The notes under the pieces were generated by a model. The model was given only the letters and a program-made list of their open reading frames with translations, was not told the origin of the DNA and did not search any database. DNA of 64,000 bases from Ignelater luminosus. Its lineage: Eukaryota; Arthropoda; Insecta; Coleoptera; Elateridae. The translations under genes and the position numbers were made by a program. The stretch lies in the NCBI GenBank assembly GCA_011009095.1, contig VTPC01008812.1:97051-161050 (forward strand). The letters run 5' to 3'. Shown here in pieces: positions 1-10,904 of the stretch; positions within the stretch are counted from its first letter, which is position 1; every line of letters begins with the position of its first letter.

Positions 1-299
1 TGAACGATTCACAAAGAAATTTAAATGTCAACTTTATTTTTAGGTAGCCTTGAAATAATGATCAGAAAATACAAGTAAAACTAGAATTAAATAAATGTTA
101 AAACAGACAATTCTCATCGTGTACTTATAAATTGAAATTGGTTGTTCTTAAAATAACTACCACCGTCGCGTCAGCATTTAGCTGCATGCTATAGGAATTT
201 AGCGTATTTGATTGTGAAAAACCAAAAAGGTTCATTGAAAATTGCTGTGAAGCATTGAAGAATATCCTTGGGGAGCAGCAACCATACAGAATCGCTATT
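1..299. other. AT-rich DNA without recognised feature
   Basis: No reading frame, repeat or RNA structure that I can support. It directly precedes the first jockey-like fragment, whose 5' limit is not defined by any visible boundary. Confidence 0.5.
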
Positions 300-1655
300 C
301 AATTAGTGGTGGCAACAGTAGATGCTGCTGACGACGAGCCTAAAAAACGTCAACTACTATAATGTCGCTGCTTGTTGTGAGGATGCAAACAAGCAAATAA
401 TGAAGAGAAAAACTGAAAAGAAAAACCATAATACCTTCGTTAAACTACTGAGAATTAAAGAATTGAGCAAGAAAGTCGGCAAAGTGGAAGCCAGACCTCA
501 GTTACCCGGAAGGGTCCAGCTTCCGCAATTCAACTACGAAAGGGCCCTTAGCGGTCTCAGCTTGACAGTAAACAATCTGATTACTACCCTACGGCGTGAG
601 CCAAGACCTGCCAACTAGCCATCACATCCCTGCTGGCACAGAGAGACCATACTACTTCCACGGACACCTAACTTACAATACCAGACTTGGCAGAAATGAG
701 CAAAGCAAGATCACAACAACAGCCTCCCTCAATCAAGTCAATAGGCTTCTACAAAAAAAGAAGATGAACTCGTGGCAACTACAATTATTGATGTCCCAGA
801 TGAGCTACCACCACCAGCTCCCATCATTCACAAATGAATGCAGCAGCAACAGTCAATCAACTTTAAAAGGACGCCAGTAGCTCTATGCCCTTTCAATTTA
901 AGGACACGAGTGAAACAAATAGCTAAAAAGGTCTCGGCCTCCAAAAGGGCAACAGCGAAACCCGGGCCTTGTTTTCGCCATGCTGTTAAGTGGCTTAGCT
1001 TGTACAGTGAAAAAGCCAATGAGGAGAGACCCAGTTGGTTCTTTTCAAACACTCAAACTTGCGCACAAAACCGAGTCTCCGTGTACCTGGACATTACGTT
1101 CTCGAAAACCTTCTCTTGGGCCCAAGAAACCAAGTGATGCTGCGACATCATCCAGCAGCATAGCTTCATCCTAGCAGTTTTGCGCGGCGGCATCCGCGGA
1201 TGCCACAAACGCACCCTTATCCACACCTATAAAACCTTCGTTTGCCCCATCTTGTATTATCGCTGCATCTGCCTCGGAACTACCCCACTCAGGCTCGTGG
1301 AATCACTATGCAGCAAAGAGAGGGGTTACTTCGACTGGTGGTGTATGCGAGCTGTCCGGAGTACCACCGATAGAACTCAAACTCAAGAAAATGTTTAAAC
1401 ATCCTCCAGCCATCCTCCTTGCTCAAGCTCCGGATCTCCCCGTCGACCTCCAGAACATTCTAGAGAACACAGATAACCCAACACGCAACGCCAACCTACC
1501 CAACACGAGATCTCATGCTCTGGACACCCAATCACCAACTCTCCCTAATTTTCTAACCCTCCACACTTTCTCGTCCTTGTCACAACTTTGTTTTATGTCA
1601 CAGGTTTCATCAAGACTTTGGAGGTCAAGTGACCAAGTGCACAGGAGCGTCAACC
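300..1655 (+). mobile_element. jockey-like non-LTR retrotransposon, decayed copy 1
   Basis: This is an internally deleted copy of a jockey-like element. The stretch from about 590 to 870 aligns by eye with 2095-2440 in the adjacent copy (for example the shared CAGATGAGCTA near 800 and 2390, and the similar run before ATACCAGA), so it is the low-complexity, Gln/Thr-rich part of ORF1. From about 1050 the sequence switches to the C-terminal end of the ORF2 reverse transcriptase (motifs YLDITFS and HTYKTFVCPILYYR), so most of ORF2 is missing. After about 1400 there is a degraded ORF2 tail and 3' UTR, which runs into the 5' UTR of the next copy at about 1655. There is no intact reading frame. Family assignment comes from comparison with the longer copy at 47.9-49.8 kb. 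Confidence 0.65.
1050..1400 (+). pseudogene. jockey-like ORF2 C-terminal reverse transcriptase remnant
   Basis: The translation contains YLDITFSKTFSWA, then RGGIRGCHKRTLIHTYKTF and CPILYYRCICLGTTPLRLVE. This matches, with substitutions, the segment GVTFSTTLNWS followed by RGGISGCHPHTLLHTYKT at 48.74-48.9 kb in the same window, and the thumb/C-terminal part of jockey-clade reverse transcriptases in general. The frame is broken by a stop near 1135 and by further stops after 1395. The catalytic palm is absent. No function is expected. Confidence 0.65.
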
Positions 1656-3290
1656 ATGGTGGGTTGCGGTGCACTAGTAGTATGAGTGAGCGCGCTCTGC
1701 GTGGTTGCCCTTGCACTAGCACCGACGGTGAAGTTTACGGCGAACTAGAGCCGAACCGTAGATTCCTCCGCAATTCTTCCCGGACCGACCAGGCCCAACA
1801 TGTTGTGGAGAGTTTTATCGAAAGTTTGCTATCAAACGTTCACAGCGTTCACTCTTCCAAATTACTAAGTTCCATCTGCTTCTCAACAGCAGGAACAATT
1901 ATGATTTAGCCTTGTAGTGGTTGTCTACCACCGTAGTCTACCTGGACATCACATTTTCGTCCGTTTCTCATCTATACTTACAAAACTTTTGTCCGCCTCA
2001 TTATGATTATCATTTAATCTGTCCGGACCGCTACCGCATCCGCTACGTGGAGTAAAGTAGCGATGAAGAGGCTGCTTAGCGCCAAGCAGGCCAATTTTTA
2101 TCTTATGGCGTAAGCCGAAACCTGTCCACCAGCCATCACCTTCTGCTGTTAAAGAAATTACACCTAACCTGCAATACCAGATTTGAAAAAATATAGAAAT
2201 CTCATCAAGTCGGGATAAGCAAAAACACAACAATAACAGTTGCCGGCAATCGACGTCACCGCTTCAGTTTCAGCTTTAGTTAACAGACTTCAAGCAATCG
2301 CAAACAAACAAAAACCATTCCATCGCTGACAGGAGCAACACAATCGCTGCAAATAAATCTACAGCAATTTCCATCATCGCGTCCCAGATGAGCTATCACT
2401 ATTAGCCCTTATCACCCACAAGCAGACACAACAACAACAGTCAACTAACACTAGCATTGTTCATCACACTAAGGACAACTGGATGGGAATCTCAAAAGAA
2501 ATCTTTTAAAGAGACCTTGCCATCACAAAATCGGGACATCCCTGTCCGTATGAAAATCTCACATACGCCTACTAACAAACTGAAGACAAGTCGCTCAAGG
2601 TCGTTCTTCGAGATATCCCTGAACGATCATTGTAGACAAGGTGATAGACGACCTCATTTGTGAAGGCTTTTGCGTTTTTCCCGCCTACAAGATGAAAAGA
2701 GGTCTCGAGAAGACACCGACCGCCTTAGTTTTCGTTCACCCCTTGAAATCAAAGGAGCGCAAAGAAATCTTCCATTTCTGTGAAATATTAAACTTAGAAT
2801 CACTCCTAGCGCTGTTGCAAGGCACTTCTAAGATGCGTCAAGTTTGCCGAAAATCATCTAAGCGGAGAGATCTGTTTAAAAAGTTACGGACAACAATACA
2901 AGAGATACCCCAACTATCCTAGAATAGTCCGCATACCTAAAGGAAACATGGCGACTCAGGAGGTAAGACGACGCCCCGCTCCAAATCACAGAGTCAATTT
3001 CAGGTTAGAACCAAACCCTTCTCCAGCCAACACAACAACCAACAGATAATTCGATGAGAGGCTACACCCTTGCTCTGTTCGCTTTTCAGCGGCTAAAGAT
3101 TCATGGAGGTTTTGGAAATCTTCGGTTTGAGACTTCTCAAGGTCTCTGAGTTGGCAGCAATGTTAAACGCAATTATTCAGTTAGTGCAAGACCTACAACC
3201 ACAACCCCTAAGCCCATTAAACACTCGACCTAACGCCAATCAACAAGAAAGTTAAAAACTTCGTTTAGAGACTCTGACAAGCATGATATT
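1656..3290 (+). mobile_element. jockey-like non-LTR retrotransposon, decayed copy 2 (head-to-tail with copy 1)
   Basis: It begins with a block at 1660-1910 that is recognisably the same as 22083-22360 (shared GTTGCGGTGCACT, GTAGTATGAGTG, TTTTATCGAAAGTTTGC-like run and AACAATTATGATTT). I read this as the element's 5' UTR. A short piece of the ORF2 C-terminus (YLDIT followed by TYKTFVR-like codons) is embedded at 1935-2010. ORF1-like sequence runs from about 2095 to 3250 with many stops. Two members of one family lie in direct tandem, an arrangement seen when retrotransposons insert next to each other or recombine. The mosaic order (5' UTR, RT tail, ORF1) shows rearrangement after insertion. 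Confidence 0.6.
2560..3260 (+). pseudogene. jockey-like ORF1 (Gag-like) remnant
   Basis: In the frame starting near 2641 the peptide reads VIDDLICEGFCVFPAYKMKR, then TPTALVFVHPL and EIFHFCEILNLESL. The order 'D-L-hydrophobic-G-F, basic R/K, T-P-x-P-L-V-h-V, I-Y/F-x-L-hydrophobic' is that of the PRE_C2HC domain that precedes the zinc knuckles in jockey-type ORF1 proteins. In the neighbouring frame at 2560-2630 the upstream piece VRMKISHTP to FFEIS fits the N-terminal side, so a frameshift lies near 2620. No CCHC knuckles survive downstream. From 3100 to 3250 a Leu-rich stretch with LLKVSELAAMLNAIIQLVQD resembles the helical Gag tail. Several in-frame stops make this a pseudogene. Confidence 0.55.
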
Positions 3291-3439
3291 CATCGTTTAT
3301 TGACTTAGTTTAGTTTAGTCTAGAAGCTAAGACATTGGGTCCCACATGAAATACCAGAAAGAGCCGTAGTGAGATGTTTAACGATTTGTGAATTACTGCT
3401 TCAAAGACAAAAACGGAATTAAAATAATAAATGGAATAG

Positions 3440-3985
3440 TAAATAGCGACGAAAAATTAATTTGTTACGCCAATCATAAGCGCAAGAAGTCATGGGCTCG
3501 TCCCGGTTAACTATGACATCAACGCCTCAATAGCATATTCATGAAAAGGTGATGCTGTACATCTCGTTGAATCAAGATGGTGTAGTGTATTATAAGCTGC
3601 TACAGCCAAAACAAGCCATTAATGCTAAACGCTACCAACAACAGTTACTCAATTTGAATAGAAGGCTCAAAAAGAAGCGTCCGCAGCATGCCAAAGACAT
3701 GACAAAGTTACTTTTCTTCACGACTATTCTAGACCACATGTTGCAAAACCGCTGAAGAAGATCTTGCAGGCAATTGGATGGCATCTCTTACTTCACCGAC
3801 CTATTCACTAGATTTGCTCCTCTAGATTATCATTTGTTTCGATCGATGCAGCATGGTCTTTCTGAGCAGTACTTCGTCAAAAATGAATGGCTTGCCTCTC
3901 AAAAACCCAAATTTTTTATTGTGGAGTCCATTTGTTTGGCAAAAGATTTTAGCTTTCAAAGGACCGTGATTTTAAAATAAAAATG
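3440..3985 (+). pseudogene. mariner transposase C-terminal half, dead
   Basis: The translation gives KRKKSWARPG near 3480, then LNQDGVVYYKLLQPKQAINA (3560-3620), LNRRLKKKRPQHAKDM (3650-3700) and FAPLDYHLFRSMQHGLSEQ (3810-3870). These match the conserved core of mariner transposases in which the last catalytic aspartate sits in 'YSPD(L/I)APSDYHLFRSM'. Here the motif is altered around the preceding residues and frames change near 3755, where a stop ends one segment. The N-terminal DNA-binding half is missing. The VVYYELL and DYHLFRSM signatures differ from the irritans-type mariner at 39.3-40.6 kb, so this is another mariner subfamily. No terminal inverted repeats were found. Confidence 0.75.
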
Positions 3986-4039
3986 AATTTTTGTTGCAAA
4001 AAACAGCCAGAATTATACCATAACAAAGACCTCTTGTTG

Positions 4040-4935
4040 GGCGTGTCAAGCCGTTGGAACTTCTCGGGCCTGTCGGGCCTTTTGAGCTTGTCAGGCCATA
4101 CGAGTCTGTCGAACCTCTCGAGCCTGTCGAGTCATACGAGTCTGTCGGACCGTTCGCACCTGTTGGCCTGTTTGGACTTCTGGACCCTTCAGGCTTCTCC
4201 GTTCTATCTAGCCTGTCAGACCTCTTGGGCTTGTCGGGCCATACGGGCCTGTTCGGCTATACGGGTTTGTCGGGCCGTTCAGACCAGTAGGGCTTTCTGG
4301 ATTTTTCCGCCCTTCAGCCTCTTGGGTCTGCAGCGCCGTTCAGATTTCTTGAAGCTGTCGGACTGTTCTGGCCTGTTGAGCCTTTTGAATTTGTCGGCCC
4401 TTTGGACCTCTTGGATCTAAGGTCGTTGGGATTTCTTGCACCTGTCGGACATCTTGGAGCGGTCAGATCGTTTGGACCTCTTGGGCCTGTAAAGTCTTCG
4501 GTTCTCTTGAGCCGTTTGGACCTCTCGGACTTCTCAATCCAGTCGGGTCATACGAGTCTGTCAGATCGTTCGAGCCAGTCGGGTTTTTTGGAGTTCTCAA
4601 CCCTTCGGGTTTTTCGGTTCTATTAGGTCTCTCGAACTTCTCAGGCTTTTCGGGCCATACGGGCCTGTTGGGTACGGGTCTGTCGAGACGTCCTGGCCTT
4701 TTGGACTTTTCGATCCTTTGGCCTCTTGAGTCTGCCACGCCATTCGGATTTTTTTGGAGCTGTTGGACCTTTTGAATTTGTCAGGTCTATCACACCGTTT
4801 GGACTTTTTGGCCCTTCGGGCTTCTCTGTCTGGCCATTCGAAACTTTCAGGGTTGTTGGATCTTTTTGGCCTCTCGAGCCTAACCAAGAAGTTACCGAGT
4901 TTCTTTCGGGCTACGTTAAGTTTTTCCTCAGTTGG
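4040..4935. repeat. degenerate 18-bp minisatellite, about 50 units
   Basis: The sequence is built from variants of an 18-bp unit close to GGACCTCTCGGGCCTGTC, recurring for roughly 890 bp. Because 18 is a multiple of three, several frames stay open over long distances. One plus frame from about 4000 reads as six-residue units such as LSGHTS and LSDRSH, another reads as GPVGPF-like units, and the minus strand reads as Pro/Arg/Lys-rich. The stops and loss of pattern at the edges argue that these are by-products of the repeat and not a protein gene. The block is GC-richer than its surroundings and is not related in sequence to the two larger satellites at 34 and 53 kb. Confidence 0.85.
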
Positions 4936-5573
4936 TAGTCGTCAGAAATAGACAGAAAGTTGTAAAATCGTCACATCTAGATTGTCAGTTGTCAGTTCTG
5001 GTAACGTTGATTGCAGCTGTTATTCATTTCCATTTTTCTCAGATTTGCAAAATTTTGTGTAATTTGATGCATCAAGTAAGTAGTGTTGCGACGACAAGAT
5101 GTGCAACTTTTATAACAATTTGCTAATTTAGCGGACTTTGCAACAAAAATAACTGAAAAACCATCTCGACTGATATTTAATTAAGAGGGTGGTGTAGTTC
5201 ATTCAGATCAGAGAATGAGGACGTACACAAAAATTTGAGAGTCACTGATATAGGAACTTTTCTTTCTTCTCGCACTGTTGGAGATAAGCCTTGAAATGTC
5301 TCTTAGTAAAATCACAGAAGACTGTGTGCCATTTCCAGCTAAACGATTAGCGGTCTTGTTGCCTTCAATGACCTGTTACCCACAGCGAGGTCATTATTGG
5401 CTTGGGTTAAAATTTGAAAAGCTTGCAGAGATTCCCAGACTATTTAGTTGAATGTCTGAAACTATGTGTAATATTTGCCTCTTCGTTGACTCTCTGTGGT
5501 AGAGATGTAAGTCTTATCCCGAGAAATTGTAGCAGAGTTTTGTGTAGCATGGATATTAAATACCACAATCAAC
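4936..5573. other. AT-rich DNA without recognised feature
   Basis: Short open frames only, with no family resemblance that I can see. It separates the minisatellite from the nested inverted repeats. Confidence 0.5.
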
Positions 5574-5899
5574 TTTTTTTTCTGTTTTGTCTGACAATTC
5601 CTTGTTTAAGTGTAAATTTGCACTAGCATTAGCACTAAAGCACAACGTGGGCATTTGATGGCATTTCTGTCCACGTTGTGCTTTAGTGCTAAAGTATGAA
5701 TTCCATAGCAGATGATACAGATTGTTTGCCTATGGGTTGGCAAAATTTTGCATATTTAAAGTGGAAGACATGTATATCAGTCGCTTCTTAGCAGGCAATT
5801 TGCAAATCAAACTCAAAGTGATTATCCCGGATTACAAACTACGGGAAGCGGACACATTTACACTTGAACAAGGAATTGTCAGACAAAACAGAAAAAAAT
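5574..5899. repeat. nested inverted repeats (possible MITE or foldback remnant)
   Basis: The outer arms are 5574-5617 and 5856-5899, inverted copies of about 44 bp with one visible mismatch; each contains the run CTGACAATTCCTTG or its complement. Inside them, 5629-5650 and 5671-5692 form a perfect 22-bp stem (TTAGCACTAAAGCACAACGT...) with a 20-base loop. Such nested palindromes are typical of small non-autonomous DNA transposons, but I found no target duplication, so classification is open. Confidence 0.65.
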
Positions 5900-5900
5900 C

Positions 5901-6077
5901 CATGACACTAATCAAAAAGCAGATAATCGTTAGTGTGCACAAACTAAGTATCATAATGTTATAATCTGTGTCAGTTTTTGATGTACGGTCACTTATCCTA
6001 CTTACGTTTGTGTTCATTTAGTGTTCGCGAGTGTTCACAGTATGGTTTCGGCGTTTTTTCCAAATTTTCCAATATAA
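5901..6077 (+). repeat. 177-bp direct repeat, copy 1
   Basis: It starts with CATGACACTAATCAAAAAGC immediately after the outer inverted-repeat arm and ends with CCAATATAA. It is nearly identical to 6400-6576 (I see only about three differences), at a constant offset of 499 bases. Confidence 0.85.
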
Positions 6078-6399
6078 TTTATGTTCGATTTCTGTCAGAA
6101 ACTTTGTTTTGGTTTTTCTTTCATAAGACAAAGGAAAACCACCAAGGTGCACTTTGTTCAACAACGTTAGCTGAGTAGCACTGTCTTTTAGACTGAAACT
6201 ATAGGATACCTTTCAAGGCAAATATTAAAAATGAATTTTTACAGACTGTCTATAGAAGAAAAAGACTTGAGAGAAACACTATAGTAACCTTAGGCAAGAA
6301 GAAGACAAATTTTGAGGTAAAAAACTATAAAACCTTAAATATCATCCCTGAAATTAATGAAAATTACAATAAAATATTTTAGAATCAAATAATATAATG

Positions 6400-6576
6400 C
6401 ATGACACTAATCAAAAAGCAGATAATCGTTAGTGTGCACAAACTAAGTATCATAATGTTATAAGCTGTGTCAGTTTTTGATGTACGGTTACTTATCCTAC
6501 TTACGTTTGTGTTCATTTAGTGTTCGCGAGTGTTCACAGTATGGTTTCGGCATTTTTTCCAAATTTTCCAATATAA
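6400..6576 (+). repeat. 177-bp direct repeat, copy 2
   Basis: Second copy of 5901-6077 at an offset of 499 bases. High identity implies a recent duplication, or two insertions of one element. The unit contains the imperfect internal repeat GTGTTCATTTAGTGTTCGCG. The sequences flanking the two copies are not duplicated. Confidence 0.85.
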
Positions 6577-9268
6577 GATTGCCATTTTTTGCAATCGTCA
6601 TTACAAATTATTTCTGTCAACTATCCAAAGCCAAGTAAGTAAATAAATATACACACAAATAGAAAATATTCCTTACCATGATTAGTTCTAAACTTAAAAA
6701 ACAAACCTAATAAATTATAATGAACACAATAACGCACATTGTATATAACGAACTTGATTTTGCGTCACATTCAAACCACTTTTCCCTTTAATGATAATCC
6801 TGAATAGAAAATAAACAGACCAAAGATAACTTTTACTACATTATAATGCCATTACAGATAAGATTTAAAAACCTAGACGGTACCTTTTGATGTTTCAATA
6901 TTATTATGCAACAAACAAAAGAAAAACATCCCTCCAAACCTACTTCCTATCGATATAATTTTTACATAATTTCAATAAAGAAAAAGTAGGTATGTATGAC
7001 AAAAATTTGGCTTTAGGAAAAAAGTGTTCAAAAGGTCGGCATAAAAAAGGCGCGAATGAATTACTTCATAAAAGAAGCAAAATGACTTTCATTTAGCACT
7101 TAAATGATTGATGGTATGTACTAGAACGGCTTTGAAAACCAGAGAAAAAGATAGAACACAACGTTGTACGCTGATAGCCATTCATGAAATAATCAGAGCG
7201 AAATTCTGAAAAACCTTTTAGACAGAAATGACGTCTTGAATCTTATTTTTGGCTTCACAAGCTCTGTTAAAAAATATTTTTAGAAAAATTGTTACAATTT
7301 GTTCAGAAATGTTAAACGCATTTTACAATCTTTGCAGTTGGCATCTACAAATTGTCCCCTTTTCAACTTTCAATAGTAGGAAGTCTTGAAAATTCCCAAC
7401 CGCACTAAAAGGTTTTTCTTAATATTTAAACACAAAATTAGGACTTGTTTTGTGTAGGGGTATAAAAGTTCCGTAAACATGACTTTAACGAAGTTTTTCC
7501 GAAGAATATGAAAAATGTGTCTCTATAATCTAATATTGCCATAAACTGTGTTTGCTCGGAGAGGAAATTGCTTTCTGAAAAAACCTCCAGTTAGATCGGA
7601 GTGTATAAAGTAGCATTTCGGTTTTTCAGTTGAAATTCAGAGGTCCTTAAATATCTTATTATTATCATCATTTTTGTGTCCTTCTCGTCATTCGTAATCG
7701 CATTATCACATTTAATAAGCTATGAACTTGAACTTTTACACGAAAACGCGAGGTGCACGCAAACGTTTTCGTGTAATTTCATCTGTGACGTTAATTTGGA
7801 AGAAACGACTAAAAAGTGTCATTGCCAAAGAGTAATTAATTTTTAATTTCTTTTTTTATCATTGTTGGAATTAGATTGATTCCTGGCTAATTATAAAATG
7901 GATTTTTTAGAGTTAGAGCATTAGGAAGAAATCTTCTCTTATTTCAGCACTTAAAGAATTTTCCTTGTGTGCAAATAAAGATAAAATCAAAGCCTGTATT
8001 GAGAAGGAATGGCTGGCTCTCTTTTAGGTATCAGATGTTATTAAGTAAGAGCCCAATCGGTTCACTGTTGATAGAACACTTGAGAAAAATTCCACTTCTT
8101 GGTAGCAGCTTTGCTAATAAATGTTGGATTTTTAGTTTTTTAGATAAATAATTTAGTAAGACGATAATTAAAGTCGATACAATACAGTTAATAGAAGACT
8201 TTTTTTATTATTTCTCAAGGAAAAAATTACAAAAAAGCTTTCTGAACTACGAGCTTTAATAATTTTCAGTGCCATTGAAGAGTTGAAAAATGATAGCAAT
8301 CAATCAATTTCCACGACGTGAATAGAGCAGGAAATTAAAGTAATGGCATACTGTAGAATATCGGAAGTGCTTAAATCTTTATTGTTCATGCGATTGTAGA
8401 ATTTTTTGTGTGGAGGAAATCATTTTGGGAAAGCGAAAAAAAGGAAGTTAATATTAGCTGTGAGGAAATATGAAGATAGAGCGAATTTGTATGGGTTTAA
8501 AAAAATTATTATCATTATCTCACGAGAAACAACGATACAAGAATCTGATATCAACCTAAAATATGTTACGTATTGGTCAATTTATTAAGTTGAATATTAA
8601 AGAAAGATTTCTGTTTTTCCAATTAAAAGTTAGCTATTCTTTTTGACAAATTGACCTTCTAAGTATAGAAAGCTTAGCTGATTAGTATAATTTTTGTTTA
8701 ATTCCAGGTAGGCTACTGAACTGAATTTCTTAAAACATCTACTACAATTTTGTATATTTTTCGATCTAGTATTTACAGCGGGGGGTTGCTATTTAGCTAA
8801 ATCTAAAGGGCAAGAAGTACCTTTTCATACATACATACATACACAATAGTCAAATTCATGTTTAGTTACTGTAATTTCTAGGACATTTTATTTTACAAAA
8901 TTAATTTTTAACATTAACCTGATAATTTAAAATTCCAAGAAAATATGTACATATTCTTTGATATTTGTTACATAAGCTTGCAAAATATCAAGATGAAATT
9001 CCCCTTAGTTAGCCGGTAATTACCTATCGAATTTTGTGGCCCCAAAAGACAAAATAGCACTCCAGCTAAGTGAGATGCACAGAGAACACCATTACATCCT
9101 TCTATTTAATTCTAAATTAGAAATAGGCTACATTGCTAAGCACTATCTACATCTAGATGCTATTAGAAAAGAAGCTATGAATTACATTTCTTAGCATTAA
9201 AAAACACTGCGCACAGAATCGAGTTTAGACAATATTTCTTCTTTACTTTCTAAGAAGAATTTTAGTCC
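6577..9268. other. AT-rich non-coding stretch with a short CATA microsatellite
   Basis: About 2.7 kb in which I find no coding signal, only short spurious frames of 60-80 codons. The one simple feature is a (CATA)n run at about 8827-8843. Homopolymer A and T runs are frequent. Confidence 0.6.
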
Positions 9269-10904
9269 AGTCAATGAATGCCCAAAAGTGGATTGTAGAG
9301 GGCATGCAAAGGTAGAGAATTTTTCTCTTGAGGAATGTGTTGCGGGTAGTAAGTAGGCAAAGATACTAAAAGTCCCTGCCCCTAGCCCTGCCGCTTCAGG
9401 GGGGAGGGGGGAGTGGAAAGGTCCCTCTTTTTGGTTTCTTGCTTATAACTCGGAAACGGTGCGTCGTACGGTAAGAAGTATTCTCTACGCAATAAAAGAT
9501 AATTAAATTTCCTACAAGACTGTCTATATTTATTTTCTTTGTATGTGTTATAGTTTCCGAGATATTCGTCAGCGAAGATCGATACTTTTTGAAAAACTTT
9601 TTTTTTGCCTCACATTCTTCGTCAAACTTGTCCTTCTAACTCTTCAGCCTTGTGTCTTACAAAAAACTCGTCAGACAGAAAGTTGTAGAGCATTCCCTCC
9701 GCTTTATAAATATGTAATAGTTACTAATTTATCTTCTACAGGTCAGAGGTTACAGCAATTTGAAGTTTTTGGATACATTTCGTGATTTCTCAAGAAAAGT
9801 CAATGAATTTAAGAAAAATCTTACTGATCTTTGGCAAATTGCAGTTTCTTAATACATAAATAACAATAATAACGAAAGTATAGTTTTCTTGAGAAATCAC
9901 GAAATTTATCCGAAAGCTTCAAATTGCTGTAACTTCTGACCTGTCGAAGATAAATTAGTAAATATACATATTTCTGAAGGAAATGTAATGCTCTACAACT
10001 TCCTGTCTGACGACTTTTTCGAAATCATAAGGCTGAGGAGTTAGTAGAACAACTTCGACGAAAAATGCAAAGCAAAAAAAGTTTTTCAAAAATTACAGAT
10101 TTGCGCTGGCGAAATCTCGGAAACTATAACACATAGGAAGAAAATAAATATAAAACTTCTTGTGGGAAATATAATTGTCTTTTATTTTGTAAGGAATACT
10201 TTTCACCGTACGACGCACCATTTCCGAGTTATAAGCGAAAAACCGACAAAAGGGACCTTTCCACCCCCTCCCTAAAGCAGCAAGGCTAGGGGCCGGGACT
10301 TTTAGTATCTTTGCCTACTTACTACCCGCAACATCTCTCTCAAGAGAAGAATACCTCTACAACCCCCTTTTGGGCATTTATTGACTTTTCTTGAGAAATC
10401 GCGAAATTTATCCAAAAACTTCAAATTGCTGTAACCTCTGACCTGTAAAAGATAAATTAGTAACTACTACATATTTCTAAAGCGGACTGAATGCTCTACA
10501 ACTTTCTCTCTGACGACTTGTCTGTAAAACATAAGGCTGAGGAGTTAAAAGGACAAGTTTGACGAAAAATGTGAGGCAAAAAATTTTTTTTCCAAAATTA
10601 TCGATCTTCTCTAGCAAATATCTCGGAAACTATAACACATAGAAAGAAGATAAATATAGACCGTCTTGTAGGAAATTTAATTATCTTTTATTCTGTAGAG
10701 AATACTTCTTACCGTACGACGCAACGTTTCCGAGTTATAAGCAAGAAACCATAAAACGGGACCTTTCCACCCTCCTCCCCTAAAAGCGGCAGGGCTAGGG
10801 GCAGGGACTTTTAGTATCTTTGCCTCCTAACTACTCCCAACACATTCCTCAAGAGAAAAAATCTTCCCCCTTTTTACGTGTTTTCTATAACCCCTTCGTT
10901 GACT
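9269..10904. repeat. foldback structure of three ~0.5-kb units
   Basis: Unit B (9884-10385) and unit C (10386-10904) are direct tandem copies. Each starts TTTTCTTGAGAAATC and ends TTGAC. Unit A (9269-9797) is the same sequence in inverse orientation, starting AGTCAATGAATGCCC and ending GATTTCTCAAGAAAA. A spacer of about 86 bp (9798-9883) separates A from B. Shared landmarks are the runs CGTACGACGCA, TCGGAAACTATAACACATA and ACTTTTAGTATCTTTGCC and a G/C-rich patch (CCCTAGCCCTGCC near 9383). No long open frame exists. A-B can fold into a stem of about 500 bp, so this resembles foldback-type transposons or a long-terminal-repeat MITE, but I cannot name a family. Confidence 0.8.

Noticed and set aside
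4000-4900. Collagen- or silk-like protein gene in the 18-bp repeat
   Set aside because: Several frames are equally open, all are interrupted by stops, and periodicity follows from a unit length divisible by three.
8827-8845. CATA run as a functional site
   Set aside because: Ordinary four-base microsatellite, too short to interpret.
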